Assembly (NCBI GenBank): GCA_963971225.1
Contig: OZ020270.1
Coordinates: 70,138,432-70,202,431, forward strand
Source of the DNA: Melieria omissa
Taxonomy: Eukaryota > Arthropoda > Insecta > Diptera > Ulidiidae
Direction: 5' to 3'
DNA length: 64,000 nucleotides
Below the pieces are notes generated by a model. It saw nothing but the letters and a program-made list of their open reading frames with translations. It did not search any database and was not told the origin of the DNA. Below, in pieces: positions 11,745 through 22,261 of the stretch (position 1 is the first letter of the stretch; the number at the start of each line of letters is the position of its first letter). Made by a program: the position numbers and the translations under genes.

Positions 11745-12373
11745 AAAACTGTTGCTCTCATCATCACACGTTCAAAAAAGACTTTACTGGGCTTATGTCA
11801 ATTCAGATCGGAATTGGAATGATGTAATATTCACGGATTAATCCTAGTTTTGGGCAACTTATAGCATAAATCGATCTTGGTGTGCCGCCATCAACCGATT
11901 GTTCCAACGAACTGTTAAAGACCCAGTAAAGGTCCATGTTTGGGGCTGCTTCTCAGAAAAAGTATTTGGGCGACTTTTCGTTATTACCACCAACTTGAAC
12001 GCGGTTTTGATGAGAAAAATTTATGAAAAAGCTTTATTACCATCAGCTCCGAAGATGTTCGGGAGAAGAGGCCCCCTTGAATTATACAAGAAGACAACGA
12101 ACACAAACATCGCAGCCTAATGTGTGCTGAGTGAAAAAAGCAAAATGGGGTAGAAGTATTAGATTGGCCCTCACAGTCGCCTGATGCCAACCCGATAGAA
12201 AATATGTGGGCAATTGTAAAGCAGAAACTCAGAGGAAATACTATATGGACAGCAAAACTGTTATCGAGACAAATTCGGCTGAGTTGAAGTCGATTGCCTC
12301 GGCAACTTGCTCAGAACTTAGCGCAAAGTATGGGTCGGAGGTTTGAGGCCAAAATAGCGAGTGGCGGCGACTA
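11745..12373 (+). pseudogene. Tc1-like transposase catalytic half
   Basis: Reads KPLLSSSHVQKRLYWA, then a broken segment corresponding to the first catalytic Asp (IFTD followed by a stop near 11840). Then VKVHVWGCFSEKVFGRL (about 11930), LNAVLMRKIYEKALLPSAP and, after frameshifts, VLDWP.SPDANPIENMW with the third catalytic Glu near 12200. The QDN-type second Asp segment is degenerate (about 12085-12110). Several stops and shifts make it dead. Confidence 0.75.
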
Positions 12374-12506
12374 AACCTGTTATTAAAAATATTGCGTACA
12401 ATAAATATTATAAACTTATAAAATGCAGTTTGTTTAAAACGAATCGGACAAAATTTTGAAAATTTTTATAGTTTTTGAGGTTCACGCATTTGCGACAAGC
12501 CTGCTG

Positions 12507-12634
12507 ATTAATTTGATATATAACACCATGCGACAACAAATTTACACACGAAAAAATCGGAATACTCGCAAAACTAGGGACCAAACGTAGTAAAACTGCG
12601 TTTTTAGTTTTTCTCCCTGACGTCAGGATTTTTT
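12507..12634 (+). repeat. Left-arm segment of the long-TIR transposon
   Basis: Contains ACACACGAAAAAATCGG and ACGTAGTAAAACTGCG, the mirror of 21990-21880 on the other strand. It links the outer arm (8705-9035) to the inner arm (18157-18738) across two insertions. Confidence 0.8.
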
Positions 12635-12656
12635 TTAACCTTCACACTGTCACCAT

Positions 12657-14872
12657 CAGTGGCGTCCCCAGGGAGGGGGATTAGGGGGATGGATCCCCCC
12701 CTTGGTCGAAGAATTCATTTATGCAATTTGATATAACAATATGGAATTGTGAAAGATTTTTACTATTTGCTTTATCTCTTCTGTAATCACCCACTTAAAA
12801 CATAATAATTGAACCTCCCATGATCTGGCCAGACCATGATGTGAGCAAGAGGATAGTCAAGGATTGTTGTTAATGATATAAAAAAAATCATAAAGTGTGA
12901 ACACAATGATTTCTTTTGCTTGCCTACATTATTTTTACGTAAAACGGTGAAAATATACTAGAATAATTAAGTAATAGCGAGTTTCGACTTCAATAAACTA
13001 ATTTTGAAATTTAAAAAAAAAACGACAGTAAAGCAAGAAAATAAAAAAAAATGTATAAATGTAAAATACGTTACTTATGGATCTACTTCAACTGCTTGAC
13101 CAATGCAATTATTTCAAGGATGTAATGCAGTATCATGACTAAACCACATTGAGATTTTACATTCGACACATACAAAGCGCGTTTTGATATATCTATTTCT
13201 GGATTCCTTGCACTGTTAATAATTCTGAACTGCTTTGCCAAAGAAAAATATGCAAAACGTGCTCAACATGTTATTGTTCATGCTGAACTGACCGGATATC
13301 TCACATTGAACTATCTAAACGACCATTTTTTCTATCAGTATCAGAAGCTTAGTTTTGTTCAGGGCCAAATGAAAGCGTGAAACTGGCAGCACCGTTATTA
13401 TTACCTCTAGCAGCAAATTATTTAATATCTTAAATTCGTTGCTCTAAAGCATTAGTTTCCGCTATTGCCAAAACAATTTTTTTTTGATAAATTTTCCTCT
13501 CTGATTTAACTCCAGCGTCGAAGTTCAAAACCAATGTCCACCTGATCCTCAAAATAGCATTCCCTCCCTTTCATCTCTGCCACAGAAAACACCCAATCGA
13601 ATTCATAAAAAACCAGACACGACAAGACCACAAATGCTTCCTTCACTTCAGGATTGTAATTGAATTGACACCAAAACACGGACATAACCATGAATACAAT
13701 GGATAAGTATTAATTTTGAATATGTTCCAACATTATTTTCCAACAAAAATTCTATTTATTAACCCAAAGAAAATAAAAGCCAAGGCGAATGAAAAACACT
13801 TGGACCAGGTACATTTTGCGTCAGCTAATTTATTCACTCATAACGGGATGGCACGAAAAAAATGCTTCAAATCGGGTCAGATGGAAAAGCCTAGTTGAAA
13901 ATATATATATAATATAAAAAAAATATTTATAAACAATTCTGACAATAATTACGTCAAAAATAACAAAAAAAACCTGAAAATAACTGGCAATTTTGTATGA
14001 AAATACACCATGGTCTGGCCAAGCCATGGTTTTGGGTTTTGTGCTTAGAAAGGATCAGTTAAGGATATCATGAAATATGAGCTCGATAGCTTAATTACAA
14101 CATTACTAAAGTGGATCCAAAGTTCAATATGGTCTGGCCATATTGGATGCCCGCAGAAGTGTTAAGAACAAATGATTAAAAAAAATCAGCATTGCATCTG
14201 TTCTCGCAGAATAGTTGTGTTTTCAGTGTTCCCAAACGCAGGCTTCATGCCAACCCTGCATCAGCTGTTGAAATTTGAAAAAAAATTCACTTACATTTTT
14301 TTTGTGAATTTTGTGTAAACATGGAAACATGGTCACCTCTATCATAATTAAATTTCAGAACGTCATACATTTTGTAAATGTTGGATTTCTTTTACATAGC
14401 TGGTGTGTTATGCTTTTTAAAATACACCTAATTCTGTTTTTACACGGTTTTGATTTAACACGGTTAGAAAATTAAAAAAATTTCAATTATTCGTGCTAAA
14501 TAGAATAAAAAAAAAATTAAAAATTTTTTATTTTCAAACCGTGTTAAATCAAAACCGTGTAAAAACAGACCGTGTAAAAACAGAATAAGGCGTACATCGT
14601 TTGAGTTTTTCGTAATTCTATTAGAAGGTGTTTTCAAAATGTAATAACTCAAAACAAAGTTGAATTTTTTAGTTGGGTTTTTAGACTTAAAAATACATGT
14701 CACTAAAATTTTTTGTTTTAAGAAGTTATGTTAGTATATGTATACATATATGTATGTATGTACAATTTTATTCAACATATATTAAAAATAATACGCAAAG
14801 ATCAAAGTAAAAAAATGGTGTTAAACTGGATTTTTTGCATATCCCCCCCTTCCCGAAATCCTGGGGACGCTG
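12657..14872. mobile_element. hAT-like non-autonomous element (tentative)
   Basis: Left CAGTGGCGTCCCCAGG (12657) is mirrored by CCTGGGGACGCTG ending at 14872, both next to runs of C or G (GATCCCCCCC, ATCCCCCCC). CAGTGGCGTCCCC is a typical hAT terminus. Flanking 8-mers do not match, so the end points are uncertain. No transposase frame is visible. Confidence 0.45.
14433..14569. repeat. Short inverted repeat, CTGTTTTTACACGGTTTTG arms
   Basis: Arms of about 32 bp at 14433-14464 and 14537-14569 face each other over ~73 bp, followed by an extra partial copy ending at 14588. It looks like a small foldback MITE. No gene. Confidence 0.6.
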
Positions 14873-14882
14873 ACCAGTGGCA

Positions 14883-17305
14883 TAACATATGGGCATCTCC
14901 CAGTGGCACGGACGCGACATTCGCACGCTTTCAATTACACCAAAAACAAGAAAGAAACACAAAAAGTCGATATGTTTTTTTAGTGTTTTAACGCGCTGAA
15001 ATTGTGCTACATTTTAGAAATATATTTGAACGATTTAGTACAAATTAGTACAAAATAAAAAGCAATTATGCAATGAAACGGACGCGACAAAAAAGAGAAG
15101 TTTTTGTGAAGCTCTTATAGAAATATACAAAATTTAGCGATTTTTGGGAACTTTTTTTTTATATATATACATGCAAATAAAGGTCAAAGGATAACTTTTC
15201 TTCGTAGACTTATGAAATATGAGAATTTTCTCTTACCTTTTTTTAATTAGGTATATCATGAATACGGACGCGACATCACGGACGCGACAAATTTGTCCAA
15301 TGGTATTCCCCTTATTAAATACAGTAATGGTTTTCATCATAACACTTCAACTTTGAATAAATATAACACATAACAAGTTAAATTCAAGCTACAGCAATCA
15401 AAATAAGGAAAAATTAAAGTTAAAAGTTCTTAGTGTGGTTTATTAATTTTCCTGAGGAACTTTATTGGAATTAGATGTTGTTTAATATCGCGCACACAGC
15501 TCTTACAATCATTAGCAATGCACCTTTCATTCATCACATCACAGCACACTGGTTGTAGAAATAATTGATTAAATTAATTTAATTAAATGAAATTAATTAA
15601 CTAGCTGAACATATTTGTACAGTATTTTTCATTAACCCTTTCCGGAAATTTGTATGATATATCGTACAATTTTTTTTAAAGATTTTTTTTTTAACAGCGA
15701 ACGTTTTTTTATGAAACGGCTTTTAAATTCTTATTAAGTAGGTTATGTTTTACCATTCTGTTTGAAAATATAAATCACAATAGCCGTGGTTATACAGTGT
15801 GAGTGCGATTTGTAAGCAGCTCTTTGCAAGAATTTGGCGATGCGATGCTTCTGCGGAGGAATTTTTAAATATGTAATACTTTTTAGTAGCAAAAGGACAA
15901 ACAATTTCAAAGTTTGAATCTCAGTTGATTTATAAAACTTATTAAATTTAACAATTTTTGCTTCTAAATATTTTTCCCGAGCCTTTAAAAAATTGTACGA
16001 TATATCGTACAAATGACCACAGTATGATTTATCGTACAAATGGCAGGCAAAGGTTGCAAGTGATGTTAGCATTTTTTTTTAAGTTATGGATTTGGTAACA
16101 GAATTTTTCTGTTTGCTTGAATACCACGCCCATCACTAAATCGTATGACTAATTAAATTCGACTAATCGATTATTTCTATTCAGAAAATAACAATCACTT
16201 AACGATTTTGTGTTTCACTGGGCAGACACAGATTATGTAAGGTTAGACATGAGTACTTGCCACTCCCACTACGATAATAAGAATTGGCTATATTCGGTAT
16301 CTTTTTACAAAGCTATATGGTGTTTAGTTGATTCTGTGTTTAATTGAGGGGAAAAGGGCTTTGCAACAGCAATAACGGTTTTATAAGGCCTGATAGATGT
16401 TACTCAATTGTTTAAATAGTTATAATTTATATAGTTTTCGATCAAAATGAAATCACGTTTTGATTTTTGTTGTTAAATTTATATTTTCTTATCAAATAAG
16501 CCAATGAATTGTTCATAAAATTAAAAAAAACGAAAAAAAGTTTAATGCATTTTTACTCCTTTGCGGACCATTGTACGATATATCGTACAAAATTGATGAA
16601 GCTGTTATTCTCAACCAAAATTATTTTTTTGATATTTTCTTGTATTTTATTGCTAAAATGTTCAATGAGCGTCAATATTTTGAAAAAAAAATTGTATCTC
16701 AAGAAATGCGGAAATTTACCGGAAATCGAATAACAATCGAATCGATTCAGAGCTTCCGGTTACGGACGCGACAAATTTTAAACACCCATAAAATTTTTTT
16801 CCGATTTTGCCGGGAACCAATTATTATATTTTCCTAACGGGAACAATGCACCTATTTAAAAACTGACAGCTACTTGCATTTGAAAAGTTTGTCCACTAAT
16901 GGCAACAACTAATAAGGTTTTTTGGGCACGGACGCGACAATAGGATACAGGAAGAAGCAAACTAAAAAAACTTTCGTTCTTCGAACTCCACGTTCTCTCG
17001 CTTTCTCTAATACATAAGATTGTTGTTAGTAGAAAACTTTTGCATTACAAGAAAAATATAATATTACTTGAATAAGATAAAAACGGAAAGACAAACTGTG
17101 CATATAATTCGTCAAAAGGCTCAGAAAATTTTTTTTTTTCTTTTAAAGTAGTATATTTCGGTCAAAAATAAAAAAAAATTAAAAATTCTTTTACATTTAT
17201 AAAATATAGATATTTAAGCTGTATTATTGGATAATAAAAAGTTTTTCTGAGCAATTTGAATTTTTCACTCGTGGTGGACCTTTTTTGGGAGATGCCCATA
17301 TGTTA
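14883..17305. mobile_element. Element with perfect 20-bp TIR and repeated GC-rich 12-mer
   Basis: TAACATATGGGCATCTCCCA at 14883-14902 is exactly mirrored at 17286-17305. The interior is AT-rich. It carries six identical copies of ACGGACGCGACA, all on the plus strand (14908, 15078, 15264, 15278, 16762, 16928). It also carries two perfect copies of the palindrome TTGTACGATATATCGTACAA (15993-16012, 16571-16590) plus two near copies (15650, 16020). Frames overlapping the palindromes (minus 16072-15743; plus 16571-16837) look like shadows, though both read LYDISY-type residues. No transposase recognised; superfamily unknown. Confidence 0.6.
15743..16072 (-). other. Unrecognised 109-codon frame in the 20-bp-TIR element
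   Basis: An open frame with two related heptads (HLYDKSYCG, HLYDISYNF) created by the palindromic motif copies. No family recognised. It may be a remnant of a coding exon or chance; I list it because of the internal repeat. Confidence 0.2.
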
Positions 17306-17750
17306 ATATTTCAAATTTTGATTTTGCTATAACTTTTTAGTTTTAAGTCCGATTTTCATGCGGCTTCGGCTCAGTGGCCATTTTATCAAGCTCTTTCTAA
17401 ATATGTAATCAGAAAACTAAAAATTTTATTTTTTCCATCTTTTTTTGTACAAATGTAAATTTTTACCCCTATTTTGGTTACAATTAACATATTCAAAATT
17501 CAATGTTCAAATTTGGATATGTGATGTAGAATTACCTAAGTATCTTAAATACAAAATTTTGTGAAAATATCTTTGAAAATGCATTTTATGGCATTTCTTT
17601 AAAAAAAGCAACAAATTCGCCCACATTGTGGGGACAGAAACCCCATTCATCCCTTTTTACCCTTCAACATTTGAAACTTAAATCTCTTAAGCACAGTCCA
17701 TTTTACGTTTTTGCTTACCAACTTAGCTCAAAAAATGAAAACTGTCTTAA
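17306..17750. other. AT-rich remainder of the piggyBac-like shell
   Basis: No coding signal. It ends at TTAA 17747-17750, the left target duplication of the next MITE. Confidence 0.5.
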
Positions 17751-18094
17751 CCCTTCAATTCCCATGTCCAAAATAGTGAAAAAGAAAATTTTCTATTTAT
17801 ATAAAATAGCTTAGATACGTTTGGATAAGACAAAAAAATACATAAAAAATTTGTAAACTACCCTCATTTTTATATTGAAAGAAACCATACAAACTGGCAC
17901 TGCTTTAACTACGCGTGAAACAAATGAATAAATTTGACAAATGACGTTTCGCTAGTGTTGCTAGGAAAATTAAATAAACAAGTACACCAATTGACTTTGC
18001 TATACAAGTGTTAGAATTTAAAAATAAAAACCTGTGTGGTAGGAAAAAAATATTAAGCATCTGTCACCTACAGGTGACACTGGGAATTGAAGAG
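17751..18094. mobile_element. 344-bp piggyBac-like MITE
   Basis: TTAA-CCCTTCAATTCCCA at 17747-17764 is mirrored by TGGGAATTGAAGAG-TTAA at 18081-18098. CCC at the element end next to TTAA is the classical piggyBac signature. An internal GTCACCT...AGGTGAC palindrome lies at 18063-18078. Non-coding. Confidence 0.7.
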
Positions 18095-18156
18095 TTAATA
18101 AAACGGATGAAAAGAAAAATATTAACATATGTTAATAGTGACAGTGTTAAGGTTAA

Positions 18157-18738
18157 AAGGACTTTGAAATTTGAAGGACATGTTTATTTCCAAAAATTAT
18201 TTTAAAAATTGAGCGCATTGTAGAATAGCAATATGGGTATCAAATGAAAGAGAAAAATCCTTAGAATCTTAAAAATGTAAGTTTTTTGGTGTAAAAGGAC
18301 GAAGAGGTATTGAAAATGTCCTTTTAAAACTTTATCCTTGAATATCCTTGAAAGTTTTCAATCTTTTTTTTGGAAAAAATATATCTTAAGGACTAACATG
18401 TACACTACCACATCCTCGAATTTCGTTCTTCTAACTTTAATAGTTAAGGATATAAAAAATTTTATATTTCTCATTATAAAACAAAGATATATTGCACCGT
18501 ACGACAAAAATAAAATATTTAAATTACTCATGTATAAATCGTTATGCTGCTAAGACTGGAGGTTAAATACACTAATTCTGCAACTTCAAAATTGCGTTTG
18601 AACCTAAGTATTTGTTTTTACAAGACATTGAAAATGTAAAAATTTAGTTTTATTGAATAAAACTTATCCAAGGGGAACAAGATGAATGCATGAGGATGCG
18701 TACTTACTGTGAATACAAGTGCTCATAACTTAATTTAA
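18157..18738 (+). repeat. Inner left arm of the long-TIR transposon
   Basis: Near-identical, inverted, to 21870-20862 (interrupted there by the solo LTR). It includes GGACATGTTTATTTCC near its start and CATGAGGATGCGTACTTACTG near 18695. The paired arms could fold into a very long hairpin in RNA. Confidence 0.85.
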
Positions 18739-18778
18739 AAGTTAACAAAAGTCATTTAAAATGCATTTTATGAATGAT

Positions 18779-20160
18779 TTATTTTGAAACAAATTGTTTA
18801 GAAAAATGTTTGCATTTACTTTGACGTTTATGTTTTTGGTACGTGTCACGGCAGAGCGACCAACAATACTCGGAAAGCATGTGGCACATATCTTTTCCCC
18901 GAAAGCGATTTTCAATTGGCGCAATGTCTTGGTGGAAGCGCTCTCCGTGTTCATCACTAACGTCACCTAAGTTTTCGGGGGAAAAGTCCAAGTGGCTCTC
19001 TAAAAAATGTATCTTGAGAGACATGTTGACCCCCATTTCGCGATAGGCGTCAATCATCTTGCGGACAAGTTCTTTATAATTCTCAGCCTTCTTGTTTCCT
19101 AAGAAGTTATTTATTACATCGCTTAAAGGGGTCGTCTTCGTAGCGGCCCGATTTTCGAGCCTTTTTTTTCAAAATTTATTACGAAGAAACGGAAAAAGAT
19201 ATTCACTCACTTTTTTTTGTTTTTTGTTTATTTAATCGTAATCTTTCAAGTGGCAAGATCATGAAAATTATATTTCTACATATTCGAGTGCGGGATGGCC
19301 TTGAACCTGCCCTCATCAGAATTTTGATATCAATTTCCCTGCAAGATTCTGGGCCAACCACGTAAATTACAAAAAAAAATGAAACTAATCTATAATTGAT
19401 ATTACATCAGCTATACTTAGACACGAGCTTTTTGTAAAATTCAAAAATCTCTCGAAATGGTGGACATTTTTGAAAAAAAAAGTTATTTTTCCCTTTTTTT
19501 CAAATGTTTATTGCCTGTTATAATAAAAAAACAATATTTTGTCAAAAGCTCGTGTCTACTCATAGCGACATACATATTTTCTGAGCAAGTAAAAAAATAA
19601 ATCGAATCGATGCGTGTACAACTTTTCTTAAAATCGTGCAAGCAAGTTAGAAAAATACGACTTTCGGGAAAACGCGTTTAAAGTTCACAGGGCGCGTGCG
19701 GAAACACCGTGAGCGAGCGTGCTCAATGCTCTACAGCTAAATAACCGTGAAGAGTTTACCCAAATCCTTTGGAAATAACATTCCTCACGTCTTCCAAATG
19801 AAAATTATGTAAAAAAACCCATTTTTTTAAACTTTGTACGTAGACGACCCCCTTAAGCTTTGCCAGGCAGTTAGTTCAACCGGATTCAAAAGATCAGATC
19901 AAACTTCTCATACTGCAATAATTTCTTCAACTGTGGCCCGTTTAAAACCCCTGAAAAACATATAAAAATTAATAGAAACAAAGTTTTACAATCGGGTAAC
20001 GTACCAGCGGGAATCTTTGCATCGCTTAGTTTTGGAAAATTAGTTTCAAATAATTAATAGCTCGACCATCTGCGTCAAGAGAGCGAATAAAATGTCGAAT
20101 TAGGCCTAACCTTATGTGGAGCGGTGGAAGTATTATTTTTGATGAAGGGACTAGAGGCAA
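18779..20160 (-). pseudogene. Spliced gene of an uncharacterised arthropod repeat protein, core of the long-TIR transposon
   Basis: On the minus strand an exon (about 20160-20006) reads ILPPLHIRLGLIRHFIRSL and FPKLSDAKIPA. A 55-bp intron follows with GT at 20005 and TTTTTCAG ending at 19951. A second exon (19950-18779) reads GPQLKKLLQYEKF, NFLGNKKAENYKEL, MSLKIHFLESHLDF, GERFHQDI and YCWSLCRD, ending at a stop at 18779. I recognise this as a protein family repeated many times in arthropod genomes, of unknown function. Two single-base frameshifts (about 20040 and 19885) are visible. A MITE with TTAA ends (19127-19852) interrupts exon 2; ignoring it and one TTAA, the frame continues. An upstream exon may join at a CTCTAG acceptor near 20150. 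It may be the element's own protein or a captured gene. Confidence 0.7.
19127..19852. mobile_element. 726-bp TTAA MITE inside the spliced gene
   Basis: AGGGGTCGTCTTCGTAG (19127) mirrors CTACGTAGACGACCCCC reversed (19852), bordered by TTAA at 19123-19126 and 19853-19856. Internal inverted AGACACGAGCTTTT (about 19418) and AAAAGCTCGTGTCT (about 19543). Its GGGG ends and TTAA target resemble those of the enclosing transposon, suggesting the same superfamily. Non-coding. Confidence 0.75.
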
Positions 20161-20169
20161 GGTTTATAA

Positions 20170-20861
20170 AATAAAGGTTACGCCACTCGCCATGTTGTGA
20201 CGTAGAATAAGCAATTCGTAGTGTTGCCACATTTATATACTTTTTATTCGTATTTTATATATGTTACCTTGCCTCTGAGCTTTAAGCGTTAAAAGTCTTG
20301 AAATGGTGTTCCAAAGGATCAACGGCGATGGACTGTTATCTGCATCTTGTTATTTGCAGCGGCACATTGAAGAATCGCAACACATTTCTTGCAGTGATAA
20401 TGTTAAAAAAAATTTTTTTTCGATCAAAAATGTATTTTCGAATACGCAGCCTGAATGCTCAAATGCGAGACAACTCTTGCATTAAAAGGCGTAAACTAAA
20501 AAAAATTTTAAAATAATTCCATATTTCAACTTGCTTAATTTTTACTGTATGGCAACTACCTTTTTCCGGGTTTGTTTACATTTTCTAGCATTTTACAAGC
20601 TCGACCAATCAGAGCTCGCTTCTGTGTGACGTCACACGAGCACAACAAATTTTTTGACGTTTAAGTGGCGGGACCTTTGTTCTATAGACCTTGGACTAGA
20701 GGCATATGATCGATGCTGTCGCGGCCAAGTTGATGAGTTATGCGAGGCTCCCATTTGTGGTTGATATATGCATAAAAAACATTGATTTTTTGAGAAGCCC
20801 TTTTTCAAGCCCGTTAGTATAGCTACTACTTCGTCGCTGTGCCGTGACACGTACCAAAATT
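20170..20861. other. Core of the long-TIR transposon, unclassified
   Basis: A plus-strand frame beginning MVFQRINGDGLLSASC (20303-20485) is unrecognised. CTAGAGGCAAGGT (20150) and ACCTTGCCTCTGAG (20265) face each other. TGACGTCACAC at about 20627 and CTATAGACCTTGG at about 20683 are phrases common near transposon ends. Just before the right arm, at about 20833-20862, plus-strand bases repeat the last codons of the spliced gene (LCRDTYQ), so the inverted arms include that gene's 3' end. Confidence 0.4.
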
Positions 20862-22247
20862 AAATTAAGTTATGAACACTAGTATTCACAGTGAGTACGT
20901 ATCCTCATGCATTCATCTTGGTACTCTTGGATAAGTTTTATTGAAGAAAACTCAATTTTTTAATTTTCAATGTCTTGTAAAAACAAATACTTAGGTTCAA
21001 ACGCAATTTTGAAGTTGCAGAATTAGTGTATTTAACCTCCAGTCTTAGCAGCATAACGATTTATACATGAGTAATTTAAATATTTTATTTTTGTCGTACG
21101 GTGCAATATATTGTTACGAATACTAAGTCTAGTGGGCTGTCACGTATCTCTGGATTGTGTGATTTGAAAATAAAACACAGTCAGTTTCTTAAACGCAGAC
21201 AATAAAATACACCAACAGTCACTTTATTATTTACAGTTTACACTTTACTGTTCGTACACTTAAGTATTTGCTTAATTATTCCGTGTGGCAACTTCACTTG
21301 TCAAAACCAGACTGACTCGCTGCACCGCATCTGGCCACCTTTTATACTCTGTCCGGCCGTCGCGCAGATCGTTCTCGCACGTTGCCAGATTGGACTAGAA
21401 GTTTCCCTGATGACCGCGACCATCGTTGCCAGGTTGGACTAAAAGTTACTATCGCGGCCGTCGTTGCCAGATTGGGTTATGGCACGGCACGTAGCGGCAG
21501 GGTTGCTTTGCACCGCGACAGACTGGCTCATCGTTACAATATCTTTGTTTTATAATGAGAAATATAAAATTTTTTATATCCTTAACTATTAAAGTTAGAA
21601 GAACGAAATTCGAGGATGTGGTAGTGTACATGTTAGTCCTTAAGATATATTTTTCCAAAAAAAAGATTGAAAACTTTCAAGGATATTCAAGGATAAAGTT
21701 TTAAAAGGACATTTTCAAAACCTCTTCGTCCTTTTACACCAAAAAAATTATTTTTTTAAGATTTTAAGGATTTTTCTCTTTCATTTGATACCCATATTGC
21801 TATTCTACAATGCGCTCAATTTTTAAAATAATTTTTGGAAATAAACATGTCCTTCAAATTTCAAAGTCCTTTTAAAAAAATCCTGACGTCGGAGAGAAAA
21901 ACTAAAAACGCAGTTTTACTACGTTTGGCCCCTAGTCTTGCGAGTATACCGATTTTTTCGTGTGTTTTGGAATTTTCTGATTTTTGTTGCACGGTGTAAT
22001 TTGTATGTTTCAGGCTTAAACTTCGGACGGCATCGTGTGGACGGGAAGACGTATTTTTTTAAACCAAGCCTCGGAAGATGTTCAATATGATTGCCATTTA
22101 AAATTTTTTTTATGTATAAGTTTTTTTTTTGAACTTTTAACTAATACCTACAGATGTTCCAAACGGATTGTTCCTGTCTCTCTCTTTTTTTGTACAGTAA
22201 AATAAAGAAAATTGGTCTTTTTTTGAGCGTTTCATGGAGTGCCCCCC
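20862..22247 (-). repeat. Right arm of the long-TIR transposon
   Basis: Inverted partner of 8705-9035, 12507-12634 and 18157-18738, about 955 bp after removing the solo LTR. It preserves the uninterrupted sequence at the piggyBac-like site (about 21875) and shares ACACACGAAAAAATCGG-like sequence at about 21945-21965. Confidence 0.85.
21112..21538 (-). repeat. Solo LTR of gypsy family A, inverted
   Basis: Reads TGTAACGATGAGCC to TTCGTAACA on the minus strand, 427 bp, with a TATA-like CTTTTATAC block at about 21338. The flanks are ATAT on both sides (21108-21111, 21539-21542). The other arm at about 18485-18500 has a single ATAT and no LTR, confirming a 4-bp duplication. Confidence 0.92.
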
Positions 22248-22261
22248 TTAAGATTTTCCTG

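Larger units (their letters stand above)
9038..12506 (+). mobile_element. Tc1-like transposon split by a 2.2-kb insertion
   Basis: The left end is TA-CAGTCTGTCCAGTAAAAGCG. The right end, read backwards, is CAGCAGGCTTGTCGCAAATGCG; the two share the CAG start and a GCGTGA block. N-terminal (9198-9560) and C-terminal (11745-12373) transposase parts are separated by unrelated DNA. The flanks rejoin into the left arm of the surrounding long-TIR transposon, which supports the boundaries. Confidence 0.7.
12639..18152. mobile_element. piggyBac-like element shell (TTAA-flanked)
   Basis: The left end CCTTCACACTGTCACC (12639) and right end GGTTA-side CCTTAACACTGTCACT (18152, reversed) form inverted repeats bordered by TTAA at 12635-12638 and 18153-18156. 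The opposite arm of the host transposon at about 21870-21885 shows the same sequence with a single TTAA and no insert, a paralogous empty site. No piggyBac transposase is visible; the interior is filled by at least three other repeats. Confidence 0.7.
8705..22247. mobile_element. Large TTAA-flanked DNA transposon with ~1-kb terminal inverted repeats
   Basis: The ends are GGGGGCCACTCCATGAAA (8705) and, reversed, GGGGGGCACTCCATGAAAC (22247). Each is bordered by TTAA (8701-8704, 22248-22251). The inverted arms continue inward: 8705-9035, 12507-12634 and 18157-18738 pair with 22247-20862 read backwards. Nested insertions (Tc1-like 9038-12506, piggyBac-like 12639-18152, solo LTR 21112-21538, MITE 19127-19852) account for most of the length, leaving about 3.4 kb. 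It sits inside a gypsy pol frame that reads on from one side to the other once the element and one TTAA are ignored. TTAA targeting fits piggyBac or Kolobok superfamilies; the GGGGG ends do not look like classical piggyBac (CCC ends). Superfamily unresolved. Confidence 0.8.

Noticed and set aside
20303..20516. Plus-strand gene starting MVFQRINGDG
   Set aside because: Two overlapping short frames with no recognised family or exon continuation; kept only as a note in the transposon core.
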